The notes under the pieces: model-generated
What the model saw: the letters and a program-made list of their open reading frames with translations, nothing else
Told to the model about the DNA's origin: nothing
Database searches by the model: none
Position numbers and translations under genes: made by a program
Origin: Apium graveolens
Taxonomy: Eukaryota; Streptophyta; Magnoliopsida; Apiales; Apiaceae
Direction: 5' to 3'
DNA: 64,000 nt
NCBI RefSeq assembly: GCF_009905375.1
Contig: NC_133648.1
Span: forward strand, 89,654,631-89,718,630
Shown here: in pieces, positions 11,812 through 21,590 of the stretch
How positions within the stretch are numbered: position 1 is the stretch's first letter
Layout of the letters: each line of letters begins with the position of its first letter

Positions 11812-11830
11812 TCCCACAGACGGTGCCAAA
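11812..11830 (-). other. Element A primer binding site
   Basis: On the minus strand, immediately inside the 5' LTR, the sequence reads TTTGGCACCGTCTGTGGG. Position and GC content fit a tRNA primer site, but I do not assign the tRNA. Confidence 0.7.
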
Positions 11831-12395
11831 TGTTATGGATTAAAAACTAGGGTATATGATTGATGTATTTATTACTAAGGAACGTGAGCTTCGAGACTCG
11901 ATTTGACTGCTCTTGTATTTCGTGACTCAATCTACCTTAACAAGATGCCTACATACCTTGCTGATTGCCAAGGATCAAGTCAAAAAATGTAGTTCTGATT
12001 TGTGGGGTGAGGCCCCTTATATAGATGTTGGGAGTCCTTGAATTGGACTTGGTATAGGAGACTTGGTGGTCAAGTCTCTGAATTAGAATGGACTTTAGAG
12101 TCCTAGGAAGTAGGGAGCTGATTCCTTATCCCATGAGGTTCCTTGGAGGCCAATCTATAAAGGATTTATATCCCCACCAGGACTCATCTTAATAGCTGTT
12201 TTTCTCCCTTTTTAATTAATTACGAAATTAATTAATATTCAGGGTTTTGGGCCTTCTTTGTTCCATCAGGCTTGATCAATGTGTTAACCTTTTTGGTCTG
12301 AATGTCATACATCTTCTAATTGGGCCTTGTAGCTCAAATCATGTGTAATTAATGCAATATTAACTATGTAATCAGGATTTATTTATTCCCTATCA
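11831..12395 (-). repeat. Element A 5' LTR (565 bp)
   Basis: Direct repeat of 2708-3290 with the same TG...CA ends. In the sense of the element this is the promoter LTR. A TATA-like word (TATATAAG, minus) lies at 12016-12023. Confidence 0.95.
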
Positions 12396-12400
12396 ACACG

Positions 12401-12541
12401 GGAACATAAATAGCAACTAATGCATGTCATATCATGGCAAATGAACATTTTAACTTATTTAAACACTTAATATTTATTTATTTAACACAAAATATTCACA
12501 TAATTTTCCCGGATATTATATAGAGTGTCCCTTTTCTTCAC
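12401..12541. other. Noncoding flank of element A
   Basis: AT-rich sequence that was contiguous with 2707 before element A inserted. Nothing else is seen in it. Confidence 0.5.
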
Positions 12542-13608
12542 CATCACACAATTCTTATGTGCTTCCTTCAATATACTGTTCCTTGCAGCATACACTGGAT
12601 ACTGACTCTCTAGATTCTCCATCTTTAAAATCTTGACTATTTCCACTAGATGACTTAACCTTACATTTGGAATTTCTTCTAAATTTAATTTCACTATGTT
12701 TAGAAGAAATCTCAAACATAGTTTGATCTTCTAATTTCTCAAGCTCTTCCAAAGCATAATAGTCATCTGTAGCTTCTTCATTTTCAGTCAAATTTGATCC
12801 ACTTGTAGAAGCTTCCGAAGTCAGTGACCCTTCAACATTTTCTTTAAAAGTTTTATATTCCTCTGCCACAGGACATGTTGATTCTTTCATGGTCTTGTTC
12901 ATACTGTTCACTTTCTCAGACCCATGTTTGACATTTCTTTACTTTTTCTCAGCTTCATAGATCTTCAACTTGGCATAAAGTTCATCCAATGACATTGTAT
13001 TCAAATCTAGTCCTTCTCTGTTGGATGACACTTTATTCTTCAATTGATTGGGTAAGATAAGAATAAACTTTCTATTTATCTGTTTCTGTGAGTATTTCTT
13101 CCCAAGTGTACTCATCTCATCCAGAAGTTGGGTGTACCTTCCAAGCAACTGATTGATACTTTCATCAGAAAGGGATTTAAACTCCTTGTACTCATACATC
13201 AGAAAATTCAGTCTATTCTTATATCTAGTTCTTTCCACTATAGCTTCAATGGTTTCCCACATATGCTTAGCACTAACACTATCCTTAATCCGATGGAGCA
13301 TATTGGAATCTGTTGAATCAACTAAAATCGACTGAAGAGTTTTTGTCCAATAAAACTAACTTCGCATCCCTATTAGTGTATTCAGACGGATCCTTTGGGA
13401 AAAACTCTTGAGGAACTCTACTGTCTGAATCTGTAGGTACAGAAATGTCCTTTCTTGGTACGAACGGACCACTCTCTAAAATTCCCTTGTAATCACGATT
13501 TATGACTTGAATATACAAAGTGATCATTTTCTTCTACAATTTATAGTTGTTTTCACTGATATTATTGAATGAAGGAACCTTGATGCCAGTAGTTGCCCAA
13601 GTACTCAT
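12542..13608 (-). pseudogene. Ty1-copia gag fragment
   Basis: The start MSTWATTGIKVPSFN is at 13608, followed by a stop where a Trp is expected (NNYKL*KK). Then come ITLYIQVINRDYKGIL and, after a frameshift near 13320, the UBN2-type gag core (RIKDSVSAKHMWETIEAIV, QLLDEMSTLGKKYSQKQINRK, LDELYAKLKIYEAEKK). The remainder is a Ser/Glu-rich region ending near 12550 in a possible zinc-knuckle remnant. No protease, integrase or RT follows, so this is a truncated element. The LTR ends are not recognised. Confidence 0.8.
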
Positions 13609-15239
13609 ACTTTTAGATCTACGAAAATTCTGCAATATAACATCTCAAAATATAATAACCCAAACAGTCAAAATCCACCAATTTCATAATTTCCACATAA
13701 AGAAGCTATAAATGATAATCAATACACATAAAGAAGCTATAAATGATGACTGTTTCCAGATATAAGTCTTTAATTGTGTAAAACCAATTGGGCAGTACTT
13801 CTCTCCTTAATATCAATGAATGAAATCAAATTTTCTCCGAGAATTAAATTCCGCAGAGCTTCGCTTGTAATATGCCGAGAAGTTTTTTTCCAATCTTCTT
13901 GTTGATTGACTATATAGCTGGTAGGTTGAGCAGAGAGAGAAAGGGCACGTGGCATCTTTAGAACTAAGCATTTCAAATATGACAACTTGCAAAATACACT
14001 AGATTGTGTCCCTGATATGCATTCCTTTCTTAACTTGTGAGTAGTATATATATATTGCACTTGGAATTAATTCCATAGCATTACTGGTGACTAGAGAGCT
14101 TATTTACTCTCTAACTTGAGACTAGAGATGCAAAGAGCAACTTCCCTTAGTGAAATGATTGAGTTGCAAATCCAAGGCTGCTAGGGAGATTTAGTTGCAA
14201 TTTCATGCTTACTAGAGGGTTTACTTGCGATGGCTACTACTAGGAGATGCTAGGATGTCCATTTGCCTTGGAAAAATATTCATATGGCTTGTTACTTGCG
14301 CATGTTCTCCTTTAGACAACCTTGGGAAGCTAACATGGGGCCCACGAGCGTATAGGTGCTCATTTGTTTCCTTTCATTTCTAAATTGCGACCTAATTATC
14401 TAACAAAAGATATTGCCTTAAAAAAATCTTGCTAGATAAGCCTTGGAATATTCCTTGGGGGCCATAGAGCACATGGGCTAATTTTTCTCTCTCTTTCTCA
14501 TTCTAACTTGCGATTACTAGTAGTACTAGGACTCCTTGTATGCACAACTCTTCCTTTAAAATAAATTAGTGTTCTTTCCTTGTAGTAACCACTTAGGACT
14601 TAGGACAGTCTTAGAGCTTTTTCTTCTCTTGTAGTAATCACTTAGGACTTAGAACAATTTTAGAGCTTTTTCTTCCCTTGTATTAACCACTTAGTGCCTT
14701 AGAATTATTTTGATCAAGTAAATAATTCTAAGTTTCTACTAAAGTGATAAATATACACTTTTGATTTTATTTCTGCTCTAGTTTATTCCCAGATGCTCCT
14801 ACTAAGCCAAAACCAAATCATGTACAAAAGATATTTAATTGTTTTTCAAGGCTATTATTTCAGATAATCAATAGACTAGCCAAGGTGACTTCTACTACAA
14901 GGTAGTGATCACTTTGACTTGGTCTATATAGAGCATTGCAATCCCAATATTTTCCTTTCTTCAAGGCTTCTCGCTTGAGTCTTCGTATAAACCATAAAAC
15001 CTGTAATCCCAGATACAAATCCTCACTTTACAATCGTTCTAATGATAGTACTTAGTTTCTTTTCACAAATCACTGACACCTAGTGCAATGGTATAATTCA
15101 CAGGTGACTAGTTCCGCTTTCAAGTCTTCATACTATAATCTTTTCTAATCATTGTCAAGACTTCTACCAGATACAAACAACTTCACGTGGAATCCTTGAG
15201 GTCTTCACACTAATCCTGATAAATGCTTCGAATGACTTT
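13609..15239. other. Noncoding DNA, possibly LTR of the copia gag remnant
   Basis: No credible frame is present. It lies on the 5' side of the minus-strand copia gag, where its leader and 5' LTR would be, but I see neither a primer site nor TG...CA ends. It contains a 49-bp tandem array and was split at 15239 by element B. Confidence 0.4.
14578..14710. repeat. 49-bp tandem repeat, 2.7 units
   Basis: CTTGTAGTAACCACTTAGGA-like units begin at 14578, 14627 and 14676. The first two also share 'cttagagctttttctt'. The spacing is exactly 49 bp each time. Confidence 0.8.
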
Positions 15240-16905
15240 TGAAAGGAATATGTCCTAAGTCCAATCATGTATTAGGATTTAGGAATAACTTTTATGTAAT
15301 CTGTTTTGATTTCATTGATATTAATAAAGACTTCTTTTGTTTTTATTACGGACTTTATCTATTTAAGTGTTTAAATAAGATATACCATAGTTTAGAGTAA
15401 AGCTTTTTATTGATTATGATGAGATCATAATAGTGAGACCTAAAAAGATGATAACTCTAAACTTAAATAGTTCCTGGTCATAGGATTACTAACTGGTAAT
15501 TAATAATCCGCAAAGATCGGTACATACTATGCTTGCTTCATTATGAAGGATGTCTGTTCTCATAGACATTTGTGTGGTGACACTATAGCTAGTATGTAGG
15601 TGCTTATTATAGAATAAGTTCACTAAACATGACTCGCACAGCTGAATAACTGATGGAATTCACTCACGTGTCAGCAATTATTCGCATAGTGATAGTTGTA
15701 CAAGTATCCTTAGACTTGAGGTCATCATAGTCATCTTGTGTACACTGAACTATGCTTTGGTTTAGTTCTTAGTCTCCAGGGACAATTATTAGGGCTCTTC
15801 TGAGTATAGGAATTTGTACACGAAGATAGTGTATGATCAATAAAGGATCTACCCCTTCCAGTGAAGGAAGCGAATGTTCAAGGCTGATCCACTTATGCTA
15901 GTTCAGAAATCTCTGGCCAGAGTGAATGAAATTAGAAAGGAGTTTCTAATTTGCATAGAACTACGCATAATAAATGGTAAGCAAGTGATTGAATTAGATA
16001 GGCTTGACACGAGATCCATGCCTTGTATTTAATCGGGACATTGTAGGGTAGAAGGAGTTTATTGTACGGTAACTATTCACTGAATAGGTTCTTGGTATTC
16101 TAAGCAGTGAATTCATATTATCCGGATAGTCGCGATATGCTGAGAAGTATCCCTCACGATGTAGAATAAATGTGATTAATTAATCATATTTAATAAATTA
16201 GAGAATTTATATAAATAATGATAAAATAGTTTTATTATTATTTATTTCTACTACCGGCTTAATATTGAACCTACAGGGTCACACCATAAAAAGAGAATGA
16301 TTTAATGGTGGAGGAATTAATTAATAATGGCTAAATAATTATTTATTTGTGAAATAAATATTTAATTGGTAAATTTAATAATTGATTAAATGAGATTTAA
16401 TTGATTATAAATTAATTAAGAAAAGTTCTTAATATTATTAATTAAAGGATTTAATTTTTGGAAATTAAATCAAGAGAGAGAATTATTTCTAAAGTGTTTA
16501 GAAAAAGGATTAATGATTAAAAGGTGTTTTAATTATTAATGAGAATAATAAATGGGATAATAATAATAATATGGGAAAATTTCAGCTGAAAATTTTGCCT
16601 ATAAATACACTATTATAGACCCTATTTTATTCGAACCCACATCGAACCCGAAAACCCAAAAAGTTTGGAAAACCCAATTCTCTCCACCTCCTTCCTCCTC
16701 CTTAACATCGTTTTCTTGGTGGATACCGGTGGAGTGCTTCACACTTGAGGAGCAACTGCTAAGGATCTCTGATCGTTGTCTCCGAATTATTTTAAAAGGT
16801 TAGATTCGATCCCTCGAATTTTTATTCACGATTTATATGCTTTTATTTGGATTTTGTATGTGTAAAAGTATTTTGCCATGCCCCCGCTGCGTTTAAAATC
16901 CAACA
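15240..16905 (+). repeat. Element B 5' LTR (1666 bp)
   Basis: Ends TG...CA. A TATA box (TATAAATA, 16600-16607) is followed by a pyrimidine-rich transcript start region (TCTCCACCTCC), so transcription probably starts near 16630-16680. An inverted repeat near 15644-15683 is discussed in the findings. Confidence 0.95.
16600..16607 (+). promoter_or_regulatory. Element B LTR TATA box
   Basis: TATAAATA in the context 'tttgcc-TATAAATA-cac'. The same word recurs in the 3' LTR at 22951-22958. Confidence 0.75.
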
Positions 16906-16906
16906 A

Positions 16907-16918
16907 TGGTATCAGAGC
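16907..16918 (+). other. Element B primer binding site (initiator tRNA-Met)
   Basis: TGGTATCAGAGC, one base inside the 5' LTR. This is the complement of the plant initiator Met-tRNA 3' end and the standard primer site of copia elements. Confidence 0.95.
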
Positions 16919-17181
16919 TTAGGTTATATGCATATAGATCTGTGGTAAAAATTTCAGAATTTTATGTGCTTGTATGAATTAATTATGATTTTTACAAGTT
17001 ATATTATGGATTAATTTTGTCTGATGAGAAATCGTTTCTCAGAATAATTTTGAATGATGATCTGGGTTCTTCAAGTGTTGTAGATCGTCTGGGTATTTTT
17101 TTTCATAATTTTAGGATGTAAAGATTTTTTATTATGAATTTTTGAAGTTGTTACAATTAAAATTCATAATTAAATAAGTAA

Positions 17182-17196
17182 ATATATGTATATATA

Positions 17197-17240
<44 letters not shown>
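17182..17240. repeat. (TA)n microsatellite
   Basis: An almost pure TA dinucleotide run, with a few interruptions at its left end. Confidence 0.95.
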
Positions 17241-17245
<5 letters not shown>

Positions 17246-17374
17246 TTGTTGGCTGGTAAAGAGAGCACAGTGTTGTGTTTTCTGTACTGTTGTCTGTTGA
17301 TGGCTGCTGTACGGCTGTCAGGCGCTGTCAGGCGCGGCGTTCGAGAAGAAAAAGACGGCTGCTAAAAAAAAGGG

Positions 17375-17519
17375 GTGTCACGCATTCCGAGAATGCGTTA
17401 CACACCTGTGGCGCATTCAAGGAATGCGTTACACCTTTTAAATGGCTTCAAAGGCTTGTAACGCATCACCGAAATGCGTTACAGGGCTTGTAACGCGTTC
17501 CTGTAATGCGTTACAGCCC
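17375..17519 (+). other. Four consecutive hairpins with TGTAACGCATT arms
   Basis: Inverted repeats at 17375-17403 (ACGCATTC, loop CGA, GAATGCGT, plus outer GTGT/ACAC), 17408-17434 (CGCATTC, loop AAG, GAATGCG, outer GTG/CAC), 17457-17483 (TGTAACGCAT with ATGCGTTACA, 10 bp perfect) and 17484-17519 (GGGCT outer, TGTAACGC arms). All four use one word family in the same order. Confidence 0.85.
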
Positions 17520-18252
17520 GTGTATTGATTTTAAATTTGATTTTCTGGGAGTTTCGTATCTCCGTTTTGGGCGTGCAATATACCGTTGGATTCGTTTTTT
17601 CGAGACGGATCTAATGGTGTGATCAATTTTAGTTTATATAAAAGTTTTGAACTGTTTATATTTCCATGAAATGTTTTAAAGTTGTTTTTGACTATTTTAA
17701 TTGCTTTTAAATGCTTCATGTGATACATAGAGATGTATAATGCTTAGACTAATGTGCTAGATGATGTAACATGCCTATCTTGATGTTTATTCATGTTGAT
17801 ATATGTGATATATGCTTAGTTTATCATGCGATGATAGATTTAGGTGAACTTAAATAAACATAAGGCGTTTGTTAGACAACTTAGTATAGTGAAATTGTTT
17901 CATAACCTTAATGATAATATTATGAATACAATCATGAGATTCTTGTGTTTATGAAACACGTAATTGAATATGAATTTTCGATATGAGAGAAAGTATGATT
18001 CTGTTAACAACAGATTTCTATCTGTAAGAAAGGGTTATTAAGTGACGCCTCTTGACAATGCTCCACCCGATCTGGGAATCATCTGATTATTGATTATTGA
18101 TTTGAAATATTTAATTTAAAAGAAAGAATCTCTTTATAATATGATTATGATTGTAACGTAATATAATCCCTCTAAAATTAAATAATATCAAGTAGTAATT
18201 GGCCAATGACACAACGGGCTTGTGTCAGTCATAGCCTTCCAACATGATAGAA

Positions 18253-18600
18253 AGTAGTTCTTATTTTTGAATCATTGCCGTTTCGTGCCACAGCCGAGGG
18301 CTTTGATTTTGAAATAAGAAATACTTGTCTATTACATAGAGATGTGTACATTGAATAAGAATCTAAAGGTCGTTACGTGCCACAGCCGTGGGCCTTTGGG
18401 GACTGATTCAATAGTACGGAATGTTGGGTTAGACTTGACTTAGAATATTGAGTTTGTCGTGCCACAGCCGCGACTCAATTATTCAAGAGGCTAAAGTTTG
18501 ATTAGGGAATAACATTAGATATAATTGACAAGAGTTGTCTGCCTATTGAACATTACATGGCGTTTCGTGCCACAGCCGGGGTTGTGTAATGGAATGTAGG
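18253..18600 (+). other. Four long hairpins presenting the loop CGTGCCACAGCCG
   Basis: The 13-nt word CGTGCCACAGCCG occurs at 18284, 18376, 18458 and 18566. Each copy lies in the centre of an inverted repeat whose arms differ from the others. Hairpin 1, 18253-18325 (AGTA, TTCTTATTT, AATCA, GCC matched in the far arm). Hairpin 2, 18350-18412 (ATTGAAT, AG, AAAGG). Hairpin 3, 18447-18479 (ATTGAGT and GTCG). Hairpin 4, 18542-18600 (CCTA, CATTACA). Conserved loop with different but complementary stems is the signature of a selected RNA structure. Confidence 0.85.
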
Positions 18601-18781
18601 ATCCCTATTTCCACTAGCATTATGAACGCTTAATTTTTCACGTAGGGGGTTGAATAAATTAGGAAAACTAGTGGGAGCCACTTATGAATAAAGACCCGAT
18701 TCATATAGTGTTATGAAATGAAATCGAATATTTTTTAAGTGTTGTTATGTGTTTATCATTTACAGATTTACTTTGTACGTT

Positions 18782-20044
18782 ATGTCTTCTGCACTATCAC
18801 TCAGGAGCATACTAGATGCTCACAAATTGACTGGTCCTAATTATGCTGACTGGCTTCGAAACTTGAGAATTGTTCTCAGGATTGAAAAGCTGGAATACGT
18901 GATTGACTCACCTAAGCCTACTGAACCTGCTAGTGATGCACATAATGATGAACATGTTGTGTATCGTAAGTAAATAGATGATGCAAATGTTGCTCAATAC
19001 ATCATGCTAGCTTCCATGAACATTGAGCTACAGAAGCAACATGAGCATATGGATGCTCACACTATCCTCATGCATCTACAAGAGTTGTATGATGTGGCAG
19101 GGAGGACAGCTCGATATGAGATATCGAAGGAGTTGTTCGGTTGTAGGATGTCTGAGGGATCATCTGTGAATGACCATGTACTTAAGATGATCAATTTGAT
19201 TGAACGTCTTGGACAACTTGGTTTTGCCATGGATGGGGAGCTGAGCCAAGACTTGGTCTTGCAATCGCTTCCGAGTTCGTTCTCGCAGTTTGTTGTGAAA
19301 TTTCACATGAATAAGTTGGATGTCAGCCTGCCTGAACTCCACAACATCTTGAAGACTGCGTAATCGAATTTTCCCCCTAAGAAGAGTTCTGTTCTTCTAA
19401 TTGGTGAAGGTTCCAATCCTAAGAAAAGGAAGAGGAACCCTTCCAAGAAGAAGAAAGTAGGTGAAAAAATGCCGGTTCCACCAAAAGCTGAAGACCCCAA
19501 GAGCAAAGTTGTTTGCTTTCGCTGTAACAAGGTGGGGCACTGGAAGAGGAACTGCAAGGTTTACCTTGCAGAATTGAAGAAGAAGAAGGGTAGTGAGACT
19601 ACCGCTTCTGATTCAGGTATGTTCATGATAGAAGTGAATATGTCATTAAATCAAATTTCTACTTGGGTATTAGATACCGCCTGTGGTTTTCATATCTGCA
19701 ATTTGTTGCAGGGACCAAGGAGAAGTAGGACTCTTGAGGAAGAGGAGGTGATTCTACTGATGGGAAATGGAGCAAGAGTTGTTGCTGAAGATGTAGAATC
19801 ATTTCATTTATATATGCCTACGGGCAAGACTATTGTTTTAAATAATTGTTATTTTGTTCCCGCGATTGTGAGGAATATTATTCCCATGTTAGACTTGGCT
19901 GGATTTACATTTATTATTGAGAATAATGAATGTTCTATTCTTAGAGATAATATTCTTTATGGACGTGGTACTTTAAATAATGGTCTGTATATATGTGACA
20001 TGATTTACTTCAGATTGAACAAACTAATAAAAGAAAAGGGATGA
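18782..20044 (+). pseudogene. Element B gag and protease
   Basis: One frame from the ATG at 18782 (MSSALSLRSILDAHKLTGPN) to 20044, broken by TAA at 18971 and at about 19361. The gag domain (NYADWLRNLRIVLR, ARYEISKELFGCRMSEG) is followed by a basic stretch and an intact zinc knuckle CFRCNKVGHWKRNC. The protease motif reads WVLDTACGFHIC. The usual Asp-Ser/Thr-Gly is changed to Asp-Thr-Ala, which should abolish cleavage. The frame goes on through ILYGRGTLNNGLYICD, the region before integrase. The choice of 18782 over the upstream in-frame ATG at 18749 rests on the family-like start MSSA. Confidence 0.85.
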
Positions 20045-20480
20045 TGAAAATCTCACTTCATTGTGGCACTGCAGTCTCCATTTAGTAGACATAGAGAGAG
20101 GACTGCAAATTTTCTAGGAATGGTACACACAGATGTATGTGGACCAATGTCTAAGCAAGCCATGGGTGGATTTTCATACTTCATTACTTTCATAGATGAT
20201 AGATCTAGATTCAGATATGTGTTTGATGAAACACAAGTCTGAGGCCTTTGAAAAGTTCAAAGAATATAAGTATGAAGTGGAGAAATAACCAAACATAGTA
20301 TTATAACTCTTCAATCAGATCGAGGTGGTGAATACTTTAATGGAGTGTTTCTAGATTATCTCAAAGTAAATGGTATAGTCTCCCAGTGGACTCCTCCAGA
20401 TTAGTATCTGAAAGGAGAAATCGAACTTTGTTAGACATAGTTCGGTCCATGATGAGCTATGCAAATCTTCCAGTATTCCT
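20045..20480 (+). pseudogene. Element B integrase fragments
   Basis: Only short recognisable pieces remain in shifting frames: WHC from the pre-integrase zinc region, VHTDVCGPMSKQAMGGFSYF with the first catalytic Asp, FIDDRSRF, and LQSDRGGEYFNGVF with the second Asp. A long stretch between the pre-integrase region and the core is deleted. Several frameshifts are present. Confidence 0.8.
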
Positions 20481-21590
20481 ATGGGGTTATGCATTGGAAA
20501 CCTCAGCATATTTACTGAATATGGTGCCTTCCAAAAATCTGTTCCTCAAACTTCGTATGAGATATGGAAAGAAAGGAAACCGAGTCTTAAACACGTTAAG
20601 ATTTGGGGATGTCCAGCTTATGTCAAGAAAGATGACCCAGATAAGCTGGAATATCGATCCGTAAAATATAGTTTTGTGGGATATCCTAAAGAGACTTTAG
20701 GGTATTACTTTTGCACCGATCATCGGGTGTTTGTCTCCAGACATGCTACCTTCTTGGAAAAGGAGTTTATCCTTGAAGGAAATAGTGGGAGTAAAATTGA
20801 ACTTGATGAAGTTCAAGAAGCACAAACTACTACAGATCGAGTGGAAACACCTGTTCTGACTGAACAACCTTTTGTGGAACAGCCCATTCATAGATCAGGG
20901 AGAGTGTCTCACCAACCTGAGAGGTATTATGGCCTTGTCATTGAGAATGACAATGAGTTGTCGATCATTGATGATGACGACCCTGTGACCTATAATGAGG
21001 CTATGAGTAGTGTTGACTCAGAGAAATGGCATAGTGCCATGAAATCCGGAATGGAATCTATGTATACGGTATACGAAAGAATGATTAGAGCAGATGGCCA
21101 GGTGGAGACCTTTAAGGCCAGGCTTGTGGCAAAAGGATTCAAACAAAGGCAATGGATTGACTTTGATGAAACTTTTTACATGTAGCCCTGTTAAAATCAG
21201 TTCGGATTTTGCTTGCGAATGCTGCTTACTACGACTATGAAATCTGGCAGATGGCCAGATGGTTTTCTTTCCAAGGGAAATGAAAACCTAGTGTGTAAGC
21301 TGCTGTGAACCATATGTGGTTTAAAGCTAGCTTCTCGAAAGATGGAACATTCGTTTTGATGAGACAATCAAAGAGTTTGATTTTATCAAAAACGAAGATG
21401 AACCATGCATCTACAAAAGGGTTAGTGGGAGCGCGGTAACATTTCTTATATTGTATTGAATTAGAGTTGACACACATAACAACAGAGCAGACCCACTCAC
21501 AAAGCTACTTTATGAAAGTCACTTTGATCGTCATAAAGACAAGATTGGTATTAGATACCAGAGTGATTGGCTTTAGTACAAGTGGGAGAT
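20481..21590 (+). pseudogene. Element B integrase C-terminus, truncated RT and RNase H tail
   Basis: An open frame at 20481-21185 covers the integrase tail (AYVKKDDPDKLEYRSVKY, FVGYPKETLGYYF), a hinge, and the first part of RT ([40 protein letters not shown]). After a stop the RT continues in pieces (NENLVCKLL, DETIKEFDFIKNEDEPCIYK, VTFLILY). It then jumps directly to the last about 35 residues of RNase H (NRADPLTKLLYESHFDRHK, RYQSDWL). The catalytic YVDD box and nearly all RNase H, about 1.3 kb, are deleted. The purine tract AAGTGGGAGAT ends the region at 21590. Confidence 0.85.
21580..21590 (+). other. Element B polypurine tract
   Basis: AAGTGGGAGAT immediately before the 3' LTR start TGAAAGG. 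Typical position and composition. Confidence 0.85.

Larger units (their letters stand above)
2708..12395 (-). mobile_element. Element A: Ty3-gypsy LTR retrotransposon, Tat/Retand-like, decayed
   Basis: Two direct LTRs (2708-3290 and 11831-12395) begin TGTTATGG and end CCCTATCA. The 5-bp target duplication ACACG lies at 2703-2707 and 12396-12400. Everything between reads on the minus strand in the order gag, protease, RT, RNase H, a second RNase H, integrase, then a long 3' region with repeats and an antisense ORF. A second, archaeal-type RNase H after the first and extra ORFs beyond integrase are known features of the Tat lineage. Total length is 9688 bp. All genes carry stops or frameshifts. 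The LTRs differ by substitutions and by a deletion of roughly 20 bp, so this is an older insertion. Confidence 0.95.
16919..18781 (+). other. Element B untranslated leader (1.86 kb)
   Basis: No usable reading frame lies between the primer site and gag. The leader holds a (TA)n tract (17182-17240), a run of four short hairpins with the word TGTAACGCATT (17375-17519), and four longer hairpins with a common loop (18253-18600). Many upstream ATGs would hinder scanning. The length is unusual and the concentration of RNA structure suggests roles in dimerisation, packaging or translation, which is inference. Confidence 0.7.

Noticed and set aside
16907..16918. TGGTATCAGAGC words (also at 39672, 51854, 53657) as possible tRNA gene fragments
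   Set aside because: Each is directly inside an LTR and is only the complement of the tRNA 3' end, i.e. a primer binding site.
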